NCBI GenBank assembly: GCA_040218415.1
Contig: JAVJRN010000032.1
Span: 91,569 to 155,568 of the forward strand
Source: JAVJRN01 sp040218415
GTDB taxonomy: Bacteria > Bacteroidota > Bacteroidia > Cytophagales > Cyclobacteriaceae
DNA: 64,000 bases
Reading direction: 5' to 3'
Positions 33,749 through 44,600 of this stretch are shown here, piece after piece. A model generated the notes under the pieces. The model worked only from the letters and a program-made list of their open reading frames with translations. It made no database searches and was not told the origin of the DNA. The stretch's first letter is position 1; every line of letters starts with the position of its first letter. The position numbers and the translations under genes were made by a program.

Positions 33749-34768
33749 TCAAATAAAATTCACTTCTGGCTGTAGCGATATTCCAAACGTAGACTGGACG
33801 GATGCTTGTATTTTTTTAGAGAGTTGAACCAACTCCCTTCCTGTAGCTTTTCCGTGATTGACCAAAACCAATGATTGCTTGTCATGCACGCCCGCATCGC
33901 CAAATCTTTTTCCCTTCCAGCCGCAATACTCGATCATCCATGCGGCAGGAACTTTGGTTGTACTGTCCGAATGCGCATAACCAGGAATATGTTCAAAGGC
34001 TGCTTTTAACGATTCGTAAAATTCCGAATCAATCACTGGGTTTTTAAAAAAGCTTCCTGCATTGCCTATTTTATTAGGATCTGGCAGCTTCGATTGACGA
34101 ATTTCTATGATGGCGCGGCTAATATTTGCCAGCGATAATTCCTCAACTCCCGCATCGGTTAAAGTTTGTTTGAGGTTACCATATTCAATGTTATAAGCGT
34201 GATTTTTTTTGGTCAGTCGTAAATTAACGCGTGTAATAATGTACCGGTCTCTTGCCTCCCCTTTGAAAACACTGTATCGATAATCAAAATGACAGTCTTC
34301 TTTGTAAAACGTTACAAAATTTCCAGTACCAATTTCATAAGCTTCCAAAGAGTGAAATATGTCTTTGATTTCAACACCATAAGCGCCTATATTTTGCATT
34401 GGAGCCGCACCAATGGTTCCTGGAATAAGCGAAAGGTTTTCTATTCCACCCAAGTTGTGATCAATAGCCCACTGCACACATCCATGCCAATTTTCACCAG
34501 CTCCAAATCCTACAATTGAGTAATCATCATCTTCCTCAATCACCTCTACTCCTGACACTTCCAGTTTGATAATCAAACCAATAAAATTTTTGGTAAATAG
34601 CACGTTCGATCCTCCGCCCAGTATCATTTTTCGCTGAGTTCGAAACTTATCCGACTTGAATAATTGTGGTAGTTGTTCTTGCGATGAAATTCTAACAAGC
34701 ATACTTGCTGAAACATCAAGACCAAACGTGTTGAGATGCTTTAATGAGTAGTTTGATTCTTCAATCAT
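33749..34768 (-). CDS. murB: UDP-N-acetylenolpyruvoylglucosamine reductase
   Basis: 339 residues, the long E. coli-like (type I) form. N-terminal LKHLNTFGLDVSA, then FAD-binding ILGGGSNVLFT and SLIPGTIGAAPMQNIGAYGVEI, the catalytic Ser in GNAGSFFKNP, and the C-terminal Glu in LQPEVNF. It reduces the enolpyruvyl group in the second step of UDP-MurNAc synthesis, in the cytosol. It overlaps the amidohydrolase by 4 bp, so the two are co-transcribed. Right edge of the core chromosome after the island. Confidence 0.94.
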   Translation of the reverse strand: MIEESNYSLKHLNTFGLDVSASMLVRISSQEQLPQLFKSDKFRTQRKMILGGGSNVLFTKNFIGLIIKLEVSGVEVIEEDDDYSIVGFGAGENWHGCVQWAIDHNLGGIENLSLIPGTIGAAPMQNIGAYGVEIKDIFHSLEAYEIGTGNFVTFYKEDCHFDYRYSVFKGEARDRYIITRVNLRLTKKNHAYNIEYGNLKQTLTDAGVEELSLANISRAIIEIRQSKLPDPNKIGNAGSFFKNPVIDSEFYESLKAAFEHIPGYAHSDSTTKVPAAWMIEYCGWKGKRFGDAGVHDKQSLVLVNHGKATGRELVQLSKKIQASVQSTFGISLQPEVNFI

Positions 34769-36468
34769 TGATCTTGACCTTTTGTATAAAGCACTTCCCC
34801 TCCTACTATAGTCATCTCCACTTCAGTCGCCAAGATTTCTTCTTCAGGGACTTTAAGTATATCTCTATCCAAAATGGTGAAATCAGCCAACTTCCCTACT
34901 TCTATGGAGCCTTTAATATCCTCTTCAAAAGCTCCATACGCACCATATATAGTGTAAGATCTCAAAGCTTCCTCTCTGGTCATTTTCTGCTCAGGTTCAT
35001 AACCGCCCTCAGGCTGTCCTTTCAATGTTTTTCTAGTAACAGAAGCAAAATAAGAGGCAAAAGGAGTTAAAGGCTCTACTGGCGCATCGGTACCATTGAC
35101 CACTTTTACGCCACGATCCAGTAAATCTCGCCACATATACGCACCTTCTTCTATTCGCTGTTTACCTAATCTATCGATAGCCCAAGGGCGGTCGGAGGAC
35201 ATGTGCACCGCTTGCATCGCTGGAACTATTCCGTATTTCTCAAACCGTGGCAAGTCTTCAGGGTCTATGTGCTGAGCATGTTCAATTCTAAATCTCAACA
35301 AGTCAGGATTCTTTTCTTGATTATCAGTCCAAATTTCCTCATATATGTCTAATACTTCTCTGTTGGCTCTATCTCCAATCGCATGCGTACACACCTGAAA
35401 GCCAGCTTTATAAGCTGATTCTGCAATGTTTTTGATGGTATCCATAGGCACCACATTGTGGCCAGAAGTATGGTGATCGTCCTCATAAGGCGCTAATAAC
35501 CATGCGCCACGAGAACCCAGAGCCCCATCGGCATACAGCTTTACTGATCTTATGGTTAAAAAATTATTCGGATCATAAAAAGGGCCTTTTTCAAAAAAAG
35601 TTTCCAGCAAGTCGTTGTATCGTCCGCCTAACATCACATAGAGTCGTGTACGTAAAGCACCATCCTTCGCCAATTCCTGAAATAGTGCGATATCTTCCGC
35701 AGGAGAACCGGCTTGATGGAAACTCGTCAATCCGTTTTTTAAGCATTCATCCATTGCCAAGTTGAGGGCATTGAGCTTGGCTGCCTTGGTTTGCGCTGGT
35801 ATACTATCAAAAATCAGGAAGTTGGCCGTTTCATTCATTAAACCTGTGGGTCTTCCATCCAGTCCTTTAAAGACTTCACCCCCATCAGGATTTGGCGTTT
35901 TGGCGTTAACACCAGTAACTTCCATCGCTTTGGCATTGGCGAGACTTGCATGGCCACTTGCATGTTTCAACCAAACAGGATGATCTGGAACCGCAGCAGA
36001 TAAATCGTGATGCGTAGGAAAACCATTGAACATATCTTCAGGAGTGGTCACCCATTTATCTTGATGCCAACCTCGCCCTAATATCCATTCACCTTTTGGC
36101 GTCACAGCTGCTCTTTGTTTGACGGCTTCTATCACCTCCGCGTAACTTTTGGTTTGCATCAGGTCAATATTGACCAAATTATCACCAATGCCCATAATGT
36201 GCGCGTGACCCTCAATAAATCCAGGGTAGCACACCTTTCCATCAAGATCAAGTTTTATGGTATTCTCTCCTACCATCTCCAGTGCTTGGTCGCCTAAAGC
36301 AATTATTTTGTCTTTCTTTACAGCCACGGCCGATACCACTTCATTCGATTCGTTGACTGTGTAAATAGGGCCATTGAAAATGACCAAATCTACAGATTCT
36401 TTTGGTTTTGGCTTGCAGGAAATCACAAGTGACACAATAAATACTGTAATAAGGGTATTAATTCTCAT
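34765..36468 (-). CDS. YtcJ-like amidohydrolase, lipoprotein
   Basis: 567 residues from MRINTLITVFIVSLVISCKPKP, a lipoprotein signal with VISC at residues 15-18; the 5-residue longer frame is less likely. The metal-site pattern fits the amidohydrolase superfamily: EGHAHIMGIG near residue 92 (HxH), GRGWHQDKW, LKHASGHASLANAKA, VCTHAIGDRANREVLDIYE, RFRIEHAQHI and NGTDAPVEPLTPF (late Asp). YtcJ-like enzymes are membrane-anchored hydrolases with unclear substrates. It heads an operon with murB. Confidence 0.85.
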   Translation of the reverse strand: MRINTLITVFIVSLVISCKPKPKESVDLVIFNGPIYTVNESNEVVSAVAVKKDKIIALGDQALEMVGENTIKLDLDGKVCYPGFIEGHAHIMGIGDNLVNIDLMQTKSYAEVIEAVKQRAAVTPKGEWILGRGWHQDKWVTTPEDMFNGFPTHHDLSAAVPDHPVWLKHASGHASLANAKAMEVTGVNAKTPNPDGGEVFKGLDGRPTGLMNETANFLIFDSIPAQTKAAKLNALNLAMDECLKNGLTSFHQAGSPAEDIALFQELAKDGALRTRLYVMLGGRYNDLLETFFEKGPFYDPNNFLTIRSVKLYADGALGSRGAWLLAPYEDDHHTSGHNVVPMDTIKNIAESAYKAGFQVCTHAIGDRANREVLDIYEEIWTDNQEKNPDLLRFRIEHAQHIDPEDLPRFEKYGIVPAMQAVHMSSDRPWAIDRLGKQRIEEGAYMWRDLLDRGVKVVNGTDAPVEPLTPFASYFASVTRKTLKGQPEGGYEPEQKMTREEALRSYTIYGAYGAFEEDIKGSIEVGKLADFTILDRDILKVPEEEILATEVEMTIVGGEVLYTKGQDQ

Positions 36469-36496
36469 CTGATAATCGTTCAATTAATATTTTCTA

Positions 36497-36504
36497 TAAC
36501 TTTG
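36497..36504 (+). promoter_or_regulatory. Candidate -7 box of rpsA
   Basis: TAACTTTG matches the Bacteroidota primary-sigma -7 consensus TAnnTTTG. It is followed by a GC-rich hairpin in the long 5' leader (CGCTC...GAGCG, about 36508-36527). No convincing -33 TTG was found at the right spacing. Confidence 0.5.
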
Positions 36505-36617
36505 CGCTCCGTTCGACCGAGCGGCGTTTGTCTAAGGCAAATGTATGTGAAACCAAAAATTCAATAGTCGTATGACTCTAAGACTATTGAAAATATTTTG
36601 ACGAGTTAATAATAATT

Positions 36618-38666
36618 ATGGCAGAAGAAGAAAAAAAAGAACTTCAACAAACTGAAAATCAGGAAGTTCAAGCCACAAACCAAGCTGAAGAAACCTCAGC
36701 ACCCGAAACAGCACCTGTTGTAGAGGAAAAAGTAGAAGATGCTCCTCAAGGCGTGGATACTCCTGAAGTTGCGGAAACAGAAATTCCACAACTAGAAGTT
36801 AGCGAGGATATCTGGGATACTGCGAGTGATGACGGATTTGGAGAAGAATACTCTGACACAGACAGAAAAAGAATGGAAGCACTCTATGAGTCTACCATGA
36901 ATTCTATTTCTGAAAAAGAGGTGATGGAAGGCGTTGTTGTTGGTATCACAGATAGAGACGTGATTGTAAACATTGGATTTAAATCTGATGGATTAGTCTC
37001 TCTTTCTGAATTTAGAGATGTTGATCTCAAAACTGGCGATACTGTAGAAGTATACGTGGAAGAGCAAGAAAACTCCAATGGACAACTTGTACTTTCAAGA
37101 AGAAAAGCGAAAATCGTAAAAGCATGGGAAAATATCCAAGGTGCTTTAGATAACGATTCAGTAATCGACGGTATGGTTAAAAGAAGAACCAAAGGTGGTT
37201 TGATCGTGGATATCTACGGTGTAGAAGCTTTCCTTCCTGGTTCTCAAATAGATGTAAAACCTATTAGAGACTTTGACATTTTCGTTGGTAAGAAAATGGA
37301 AGTCAAAGTAGTGAAAATCAACTACGCAAACGATAACGTAGTAGTTTCTCATAAAGTACTTATCGAGAAGGATATTGAGAAGCAAAAAGCTGAAATCCTT
37401 AACAACCTTGAAAAAGGTCAAGTACTAGAAGGTGTGATCAAAAACATGACCAACTTCGGTGTATTTATCGATCTTGGAGGCGTGGATGGTTTACTTCACA
37501 TTACTGACATTTCTTGGGGTAGAATCAATCATCCTGAAGAAGTACTCAACCTTGACGAAAAAGTCAATATTGTTGTACTTGACTTTGATGATGACAAGAG
37601 AAGAATATCTCTAGGTATGAAGCAATTGACTTCTCATCCTTGGGATTCTTTGGATAAAGAGCTTGTTGTAGGTTCGAAAGTGAAAGGTAAAATTGTCAAT
37701 GTAGCCGATTACGGTGCATTCTTAGAAATCATCCCTGGAGTAGAAGGTTTGATTCACGTTTCTGAAATGTCTTGGTCTCAGCACTTGAGAAATCCTCAAG
37801 ATTTCATCAATGTGGGTAATGAGCTAGATGCAGTCATTCTAACTATCGACAGAGACGATCGTAAAATGTCACTTGGTATCAAGCAATTGACTGAAGATCC
37901 TTGGACTAAACAAGACGTATTAACCAAATATGCTGTAGGAACTAAGCATAAAGGTATCGTTAGAAACTTAACCAACTTCGGTTTATTTATCGAATTGGAA
38001 GAAGGAATTGACGGCCTAGTACATGTTTCTGACTTAAGCTGGACGAGAAAAGTGAAGCATCCTTCAGAATTCGTGAAAGTAAACGAAGAACTAGAAGTAG
38101 TTGTCATGGAGTTGGATGTTGACAACAGAAGACTTGCATTAAGTCACAAGCACTTGGAAGAAAATCCTTGGGATACTTTCGAAACAGTATTTACAAGAGG
38201 TTCTGTTCATAAATGTACAATCATCTCTAAAAATGAAAGAGGTGCTATACTAGAACTTCCTTATGGTTTGGAAGGACAAGTAAGTACAAAAAACTTGGTC
38301 AAAGAAGACGAGTCTGTACCTAACGAAGGAGAACAACTAGACTTTAAAGTACTAGAGTTCGCCAAGGAAGAGAAAAGAATCGTACTTTCACATACTTCTA
38401 TCTGGAAAGAAAGCGCTGAGCAACCGACCGCTGAACAACCGAAGAAGAAGGTGGTTGCCAAAGGTAACACGATGAAGAAAATCAATAATGAGTCTGAAAA
38501 GTCTACATTAGGTGATTTGGAAGCACTTTCAGCATTGAAAGACAAAATGACAGAGGCTTCAAAGCCTGCGGCTCCTAAAAAGAAAGCTGCAGCAAAAAAA
38601 GAAGAACCTAAGTCAGACGAAGCTACATCAGATGATGAAACTTCTGAAGGAGAAGACAAAGCTTAA
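36618..38666 (+). CDS. rpsA: 30S ribosomal protein S1
   Basis: 682 residues, longer than the E. coli protein. The first 90 residues are a Glu-rich, low-complexity extension (EEEKKELQQTENQEVQATN and so on). Six S1/OB repeats follow from about residue 95 to 575: EGVVVGITDRDVIVNIGFKSDGLV, DGMVKRRTKGGLIVDIYGVEAFLPGSQ, EGVIKNMTNFGVFIDLGGVDGLLH, KGKIVNVADYGAFLEIIPGVEGLIH, KGIVRNLTNFGLFIELEEGIDGLVH and a weaker sixth ending at KNLVKE. The tail is Lys/Ala/Glu-rich. S1 recruits mRNA, important in Bacteroidota where Shine-Dalgarno use is weak. Confidence 0.95.
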   Translation: MAEEEKKELQQTENQEVQATNQAEETSAPETAPVVEEKVEDAPQGVDTPEVAETEIPQLEVSEDIWDTASDDGFGEEYSDTDRKRMEALYESTMNSISEKEVMEGVVVGITDRDVIVNIGFKSDGLVSLSEFRDVDLKTGDTVEVYVEEQENSNGQLVLSRRKAKIVKAWENIQGALDNDSVIDGMVKRRTKGGLIVDIYGVEAFLPGSQIDVKPIRDFDIFVGKKMEVKVVKINYANDNVVVSHKVLIEKDIEKQKAEILNNLEKGQVLEGVIKNMTNFGVFIDLGGVDGLLHITDISWGRINHPEEVLNLDEKVNIVVLDFDDDKRRISLGMKQLTSHPWDSLDKELVVGSKVKGKIVNVADYGAFLEIIPGVEGLIHVSEMSWSQHLRNPQDFINVGNELDAVILTIDRDDRKMSLGIKQLTEDPWTKQDVLTKYAVGTKHKGIVRNLTNFGLFIELEEGIDGLVHVSDLSWTRKVKHPSEFVKVNEELEVVVMELDVDNRRLALSHKHLEENPWDTFETVFTRGSVHKCTIISKNERGAILELPYGLEGQVSTKNLVKEDESVPNEGEQLDFKVLEFAKEEKRIVLSHTSIWKESAEQPTAEQPKKKVVAKGNTMKKINNESEKSTLGDLEALSALKDKMTEASKPAAPKKKAAAKKEEPKSDEATSDDETSEGEDKA

Positions 38667-38676
38667 GCTTTTTGAA

Positions 38677-38707
38677 ATTAAACCGGGAGAATTTCTTCCG
38701 GTTTAAT
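38677..38707 (+). terminator. Terminator of rpsA
   Basis: Stem ATTAAACCGG / CCGGTTTAAT (10 bp, 11-nt loop) just after the rpsA stop, followed by T-rich CTTCTTTATT. It overlaps the expected upstream promoter region of tRNA-Cys. Confidence 0.75.
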
Positions 38708-38719
38708 CTTCTTTATTGC

Positions 38720-38727
38720 TAAGTTTG
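38720..38727 (+). promoter_or_regulatory. -7 box of tRNA-Cys
   Basis: TAAGTTTG, a match to TAnnTTTG, 15 bp before the mature tRNA 5' end. Confidence 0.55.
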
Positions 38728-38742
38728 CACTCCAAAATAATT

Positions 38743-38813
38743 GGTCGAGTGGCCGAGTGGCTAGGCAGAGCTCTGCAAAAGCTCGTACAGCGGTTCGAAT
38801 CCGCTCTCGACCT
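38743..38813 (+). tRNA. tRNA-Cys (GCA)
   Basis: Acceptor stem GGTCGAG/CTCGACC with discriminator T (U73 is a tRNA-Cys identity base), anticodon arm GAGCT-CTGCAAA-AGCTC with anticodon GCA, and T-arm GCGG-TTCGAAT-CCGC. The CCA is not encoded. 71 nt. Confidence 0.95.
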
Positions 38814-38814
38814 C

Positions 38815-38850
38815 AAAAAAACCCGATTTCGAAAGAATTCGGGTTTTTTT
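38815..38850 (+). terminator. Terminator after tRNA-Cys
   Basis: A-run, stem CCCGA(T)TT / AA(T)TCGGG with one mismatch, then seven T. Confidence 0.8.
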
Positions 38851-38970
38851 ATGTCTTGTTATGACGTTTTAAACATCATTCAATTCAGACAACCTTTTTC
38901 TCATTGAAAAATATCAATTACTTTCGATTCTTATTTTAACTCAAACTCATTCAAACTCAATAGCAATTAT

Positions 38971-39717
38971 ATGGACTCGCACAAAGTAGACTACACCATT
39001 GACGGTACAGACGTACAAGTTGTCTCTGTAGAATTAGACCCAAATGAAACAGTGATTGCTGAAGCAGGTGCGATGTGCTGGATGAATGAAGGTATCAATT
39101 TTGAAGCTAAGCTTGGAGACGGAGCAGAACCAGATAAGGGTTTCTTTGGCAGACTGAAAGATGCTGGAAAAAGAATGTTGAGTGGAGAAAGTCTATTTCT
39201 CACCCATTTTACAAATATTGGCACTGGTAAAAAATCAGTGAGCTTTGCTGCTCCCTATCCAGGCACTATTCTACCTATAGATCTAAATGACTTTGGTGGC
39301 GCCATACTTTGCCAAGGAAGCGCTTTTTTATGTGCTGCTATGGGCACCAAGGTATCTTTTAAGTTCAATAAGAAACTTGGCTCTGGATTTTTTGGCGGAG
39401 AAGGCTTTGTACTGCAAGAACTCACGGGAAATGGTATGGCTTTCTTACATGCTGGCGGTACGATTGTGAAAAAGGAACTCAAAAATGAAACGTTATTGAT
39501 CGATACGGGCTGTGTGGTTGCATTTTCTACTGGACTAAACTACGATATTCAAAAATCCGGAAGCATTAAAACCATGATGTTTGGCTCTGAAGGCATGTTC
39601 TTAGCTACAATATCAGGCACAGGGACTGTATATGTTCAATCTTTACCTTTCTCAAAAATGGTTGCTGAAATTCACAGTAGATTGCCCAAACCATCAGTCA
39701 ATCATCATTCTGACTGA
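38971..39717 (+). CDS. AIM24/TIGR00266-family protein
   Basis: 248 residues. DSHKVDYTIDGTDVQVVSVELDPNETVIAEAGAMCWMNEGINFEAKLGDG and a following GESLFLTHFTN and AAPYPGTILPIDL segments are the family's conserved blocks. AIM24-type proteins are beta-barrel-like trimeric cytosolic proteins of unknown function (one relative is mitochondrial). No signal peptide. Possibly co-transcribed with the downstream exonuclease (41-bp gap). Confidence 0.88.
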   Translation: MDSHKVDYTIDGTDVQVVSVELDPNETVIAEAGAMCWMNEGINFEAKLGDGAEPDKGFFGRLKDAGKRMLSGESLFLTHFTNIGTGKKSVSFAAPYPGTILPIDLNDFGGAILCQGSAFLCAAMGTKVSFKFNKKLGSGFFGGEGFVLQELTGNGMAFLHAGGTIVKKELKNETLLIDTGCVVAFSTGLNYDIQKSGSIKTMMFGSEGMFLATISGTGTVYVQSLPFSKMVAEIHSRLPKPSVNHHSD

Positions 39718-39757
39718 TTAAAAAGCGATCCAGTTAACCAGTTTACAATAAAAAGGA

Positions 39758-40267
39758 GTGTCAGAAACCTCATTTACAGCTATTGATTTTGAAACAGCGA
39801 CTTGGTCACCTTCAAGCGTATGTCAAGTAGGAATCATTCGTGTAGAAAATATGGAAATAGTCGAGCAGGTAGATCGGCTTATCAAACCACCTAAAAACGA
39901 GTATTTCTACAAGAATATAGAGGTTCATGGAATAAAACCTGAAGACACAGAACATGCGCCCACTTTTGATTATGTATGGCAAGACATTAAGCATTTGATA
40001 GAGGATCAAGTGCTTGTCGCTCATAATTCAAGATTTGATGTTAATTGCCTGAGAAGTACCCTCTCCTATTATGACGATATTCAGCCTGACTTTGAAGAGA
40101 GATGTACGAGGAGAATTTTTAAAAGGGGCTTGGCGTATTGTTCAAAGAAATATAAAATCAAACTCAATCACCATGATGCCTTAAGCGATGCGCATGCTTG
40201 CGCTCAATTATATCTGATCCATTTGAGAAGACAACAACTTCCCAAAACAGGGTCACTTTTCCGATGA
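39758..40267 (+). CDS. DnaQ-like 3'-5' exonuclease
   Basis: 169 residues, starting at GTG 39758. DEDDh exonuclease motifs: AIDFETAT (Exo I, Asp and Glu), LVAHNSRFDVNCL (Exo II) and HHDALSDAHACAQLY (Exo III, with the His and final Asp). It lacks polymerase-binding extensions, so it is a stand-alone proofreading or RNase T/oligoribonuclease-type exonuclease acting in the cytosol. It ends 1 bp before the convergent phosphoesterase. Confidence 0.88.
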   Translation: MSETSFTAIDFETATWSPSSVCQVGIIRVENMEIVEQVDRLIKPPKNEYFYKNIEVHGIKPEDTEHAPTFDYVWQDIKHLIEDQVLVAHNSRFDVNCLRSTLSYYDDIQPDFEERCTRRIFKRGLAYCSKKYKIKLNHHDALSDAHACAQLYLIHLRRQQLPKTGSLFR

Positions 40268-40268
40268 T

Positions 40269-41504
40269 TCATACCGACTTTAGTTCCAAAATGGTGATTT
40301 CTGGCAAAATACCAACTCTTCCTGGATAGCCAATATATCCATAACCACGATTAACATACAAGTATTGATCTTTTTCCTGATACAAATCAGCCCATCTCGG
40401 ATATACGTATTGTGAAGGGCTCCAGCGGAATTCTCCAATCTCAATACCAAATTGCATTCCATGAGTATGACCAGCTAAGGTCAAATCAACATCGCCATAT
40501 TCAGGTCTCACTTGTGCATCCCAATGGCTCGGATCATGCGATAACAATAACTTAAATTGTCCGGACTCTACTCCTTCCAAGGTTTTCGACATATCACCAT
40601 ACTTGGAAAAACGGCCGTTACCCCAGTTTTCCAATCCCAAAATAGCCATCTGCTCGCCTCCTTCTTTAATGATTCTATTTTCATTGAGCAAAATATCCCA
40701 GCCCATATATCGGTGCATTTCATGGAGGTTTTGTATGTCTTTGAGTTTGGCTTCTGGGCTCGACCATCTTTTATAATCCCCATAGTCATGGTTTCCCATT
40801 GTGGAATAAACGCCCAGCGGTGCTTTTACTTTTTTAAAGATGTCCAGATACGGTTTCGCTTCATCACTTTGGTTATTGACCAAATCTCCAGTGAAGAAAG
40901 CGATATCTGGCTTTTGAGCCATCAGCATATCTACTCCACCCTTTACGGCTGTTTTACTGAAAAAGCTCCCAGTATGAATATCAGATATTTGTGCAATACG
41001 TATTCCATCAAAAGCCTTAGGCAATGACTTAAACGAAATAGTTCTTTTGCGTACGCGATAGTCATGTGCTCCTGAGATCACGCCAAAACTTAAAGTTGCG
41101 ATAGGCAAAACACCTGCTACTAAAGACGCTTTGGCCATAAATTCCGATCTAGAATTATCTATTTCTTTTGGTGGTGTGGTGGGTAATAATGAGAATAAGT
41201 AGGTGAAAAGCCTGCGAAAATCATCAATAACAAGAAACAACGCAACGACAAGCTTACCGACAAGCGCTACAAAAAACCCGGTAGCAAGGAAAAGTCTTAG
41301 ATTCTCGAATGATTGTTGGTCTAGTTTGGTGTAAATCGCAACACCAATAAAGAAAAAAATTGAAGTAGCTAAATAACCACCGATGATGGCTTTTCGCCAA
41401 TTGACATGCAAATCTGAAATGCTGATTTTAATGGCTTGATATACATAAAGATCAAGTAAGCCGTAGAGAATGGCCGCTACAATGAGAATATAGATTCTAT
41501 TCAT
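40269..41504 (-). CDS. Membrane metallophosphoesterase
   Basis: 411 residues. Four or five N-terminal membrane helices (residues 5-115), then the phosphoesterase domain: RIAQISDIHTGS (DxH), FFTGDLVNNQSDE, MGNHDYGDY, LLSHDPSHWD and LTLAGHTHGMQFG. This YkuE/YaeI-like family acts on lipid-linked phosphates such as UDP-diacylglucosamine, but the true substrate here is unknown. The catalytic domain probably faces the periplasm or the inner-membrane surface. Confidence 0.88.
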   Translation of the reverse strand: MNRIYILIVAAILYGLLDLYVYQAIKISISDLHVNWRKAIIGGYLATSIFFFIGVAIYTKLDQQSFENLRLFLATGFFVALVGKLVVALFLVIDDFRRLFTYLFSLLPTTPPKEIDNSRSEFMAKASLVAGVLPIATLSFGVISGAHDYRVRKRTISFKSLPKAFDGIRIAQISDIHTGSFFSKTAVKGGVDMLMAQKPDIAFFTGDLVNNQSDEAKPYLDIFKKVKAPLGVYSTMGNHDYGDYKRWSSPEAKLKDIQNLHEMHRYMGWDILLNENRIIKEGGEQMAILGLENWGNGRFSKYGDMSKTLEGVESGQFKLLLSHDPSHWDAQVRPEYGDVDLTLAGHTHGMQFGIEIGEFRWSPSQYVYPRWADLYQEKDQYLYVNRGYGYIGYPGRVGILPEITILELKSV

Positions 41505-41618
41505 TCCTTTAATTTCTGATTTATACCTTAAAGCCTCTATTTAGGAGTGTTTATGAAAAACGTCCTGCTAAAACTATAACAGGACGTTTGACTTCATAAA
41601 TTATTTAAATTCCTTGAA

Positions 41619-44600
41619 CTAAACTGTGGGCAACAATTCTGCCTTAAGTTCTTCCCGTTTTTTACGACGGTCATAAAACCAATATTTGATCCTATAAACA
41701 ATGGTAAATAGTACGGGAACAATGATCAGGGTAAGGAAGGTTGCTACGATAAGTCCAAAAATTACTGTCCAAGCGAGTGGCCCCCAGAAGATCACATTGT
41801 CTCCACCGATGTAAATTTTTGGATCAAACTCAGTGAACAAAGAAAAGAAATCTATATTCAACCCGATGGCTAATGGAATTAATCCAAGTACCGTGGTGAC
41901 CGCCGTTAAAACCACAGGTCGTAATCTTGCTTTTCCAGCCTTGATTATTTCTATGTTCGCGGTATCTTTTTCTAAATAGTCATCCTTACTCAGGCCATGC
42001 TCCACCTTTTTCCTATCTATCAAGAGCTGGGTATAATCGAGTAATACTACTCCATTATTTACCACAATACCTGCTAATGAGATAATTCCCATCATAGTCA
42101 TCATAATCACAAATGACCAACCGGTTATAACCAAACCGCCGAATACCCCAATAAAACTCAAGAAAATGGCCACCATGATAATAAATGGTTTCGAAATACC
42201 GCCAAATTGAAAGATCAAAATCAAAAAGATAAGTCCCAATCCAGAAAAGAAAGCACCGACCAAGAAGGCCATTTCTTTGTTCTGTTCCTCAATCTGACCT
42301 GTAAAATCTATTCTCACGTCCTTAGGAAGCTCTTTAAACTCTTCCATTTCCGCTTGTATTTCCGAAACTATAGCGGCGGCATCTGTAAACCCAGGCTCTA
42401 AACCTGAATATACCGTAACTACTCGCTTTTGATCTTTGTGCTTAATCGCACTAAATCCAGACGTGTTTTTATGCTTTGCTACGGAAGAAATTGGTATTTC
42501 TTTGATTTTACCTGTAGACTGATCTCTAAAGATGATATTCTGATTAAACAACGCACTCGTGTTGTACCTCAAATCCTCGTTGAATCGAATGTTGATATCA
42601 TAATCTTCGCCATCAACTTTGTAAATTCCGGCTTTTTCTCCAAAAATTGATCTTCTCAATTGGTTTCCTACTTGACCAACAGCTACGCCTAGTTCACCTG
42701 CCTTTTCTCGATCAACAGTCACTTCCATCGAAGGCTTCCCTTTATTTACGTCAATCTTAAGCTCTTCAACACCAGCAACATTTTTAGCATTGATGAAATT
42801 TCTCATTTTCTCAGCAGTCACGATGAGTTCATCGTAATCAGGCCCTGCGATCTCAATATTAATCGGATATCCTACAGGTGGTCCAGCGGCTTCTTTCTCC
42901 ACAGAAATGGCAACACCTGGATATATTCCGCTGAGTTCTGCCTGCACTTTCTTCCTAAGTTCTTCTGTATCTTTTCCTCTACGATATTTGAACTCGCGCA
43001 TGGATGCCGTGATTTTCGCTTTATGCGGCATTTCAGCGGCCGATCCTCCATCTGTCTGAGGGTTGCCAGCACCTTCTCCTACCTGTGAAACTGCGGCTTC
43101 AACCAAGAAATTATAATCACCATCCATGTACTCATCCGCATTGAGGATGTTGTAGACTCGCTCTTCAATCTTTTTAGTAATGGCATTGGTCTTCTCTATT
43201 GCCGTACCTTGAGGATATTCGATGTAGACAATGATTTGATTGGGTATGTTGTCTGGAAAGAATTCCACTTTTGTTCGCTGTGTACTCAAGGACCAACCAA
43301 ATGTCACAAAAGCTGCGATTAGCATTAGAAAAGTGAATCCAAAATACCAATAAACATTACCTCCTTTGAGTGCATTAACTAACCTTCGCTCATAAAAATT
43401 TTCGAACCATACTAGAACAGTACTTTGAAATGCTACCGAAAGTCTTTTCAGTCCATATTTATAAATCCAAAATAGGATTACGTTCAAAATCATCAATGAT
43501 CCAAGCCCTCTGTAATCACCTCCGGTAAATAAGATGAGCACTCCTATACTGCCCATAACCAAAGTAAGACGCCACAAAGCCTTTCTGGTCAACTCTTTAT
43601 CTCCCACTTCCATGAATTTGGAAACCAACATGGAATTCATAAAAATCGCCACAAATAAGGACGAGCCCAATACTACGGATAAGGTGATAGGAAAGTAAAT
43701 CATGAATTGCCCGAATAGTCCCGGCCACAATCCAAGAGGAACGAAAGCTGCAACAGTTGTGGCTGTAGAAATGATGATCGGATAAGCTATTTCACCAATA
43801 CCTTGCTTGGCGGCTTGAATACGGCTCATACCCTCCTGCTCCATCAATCGATAAACATTTTCAACCACGACAATACCATTATCAACGAGCATACCCAATC
43901 CCATGATCATACCAAAAAGTATCATCGTATTTAGCGTGTATCCAAGATTATTTAGAATCATGAATGACATAAACATCGACATTGGAATCGCAAATCCTAC
44001 GAACAATGCATTTCTAAAACCTAAGAAAAACATGAGTACGGTCACCACGAGAAGTATTCCGAAAATGATGTTGTTGACCAAATCCTCTACTTGATTCAGG
44101 GTTCTTGGTGCCTGGTCGTTGGACACAGATAACTTTAAATCTTCAGGAAAATAATTTTCTTGCGCATCATCAATAATCAATTTGATTTTGCGGGCAGCCT
44201 CAATCATGTTTTTGCCCGCTCTCTTCTTCACATCAAGCATGACAACACTCGAACCAAATGATCTGGCATAAGTAGTTTTATCCTCCTCTGTAAAAGATAT
44301 TGTGGCCACATCCTTGAGATAAACAGGGGAATTATTTTCATGCTTAATGACAAAGTTTTCGAGCTCACTAGGTTGCTCAATTTCGCCAAGAATTCTTATT
44401 GTTCTTCTTTGTCCGCTCGCCTTCAAGTTACCCGCTGACATGGTCATATTGCCATTGCCTATCGCTTGTAAAATATCGTCAAAACTCACTTTTGCGGCCA
44501 TCATTTTAAATATGTCCACGGCCACTTCTACTTCTTTCTCTTGAGCACCTCTGATATCTACACCTTTGATCTCTGGTAATTCCTCTATCCGATCTTCCAA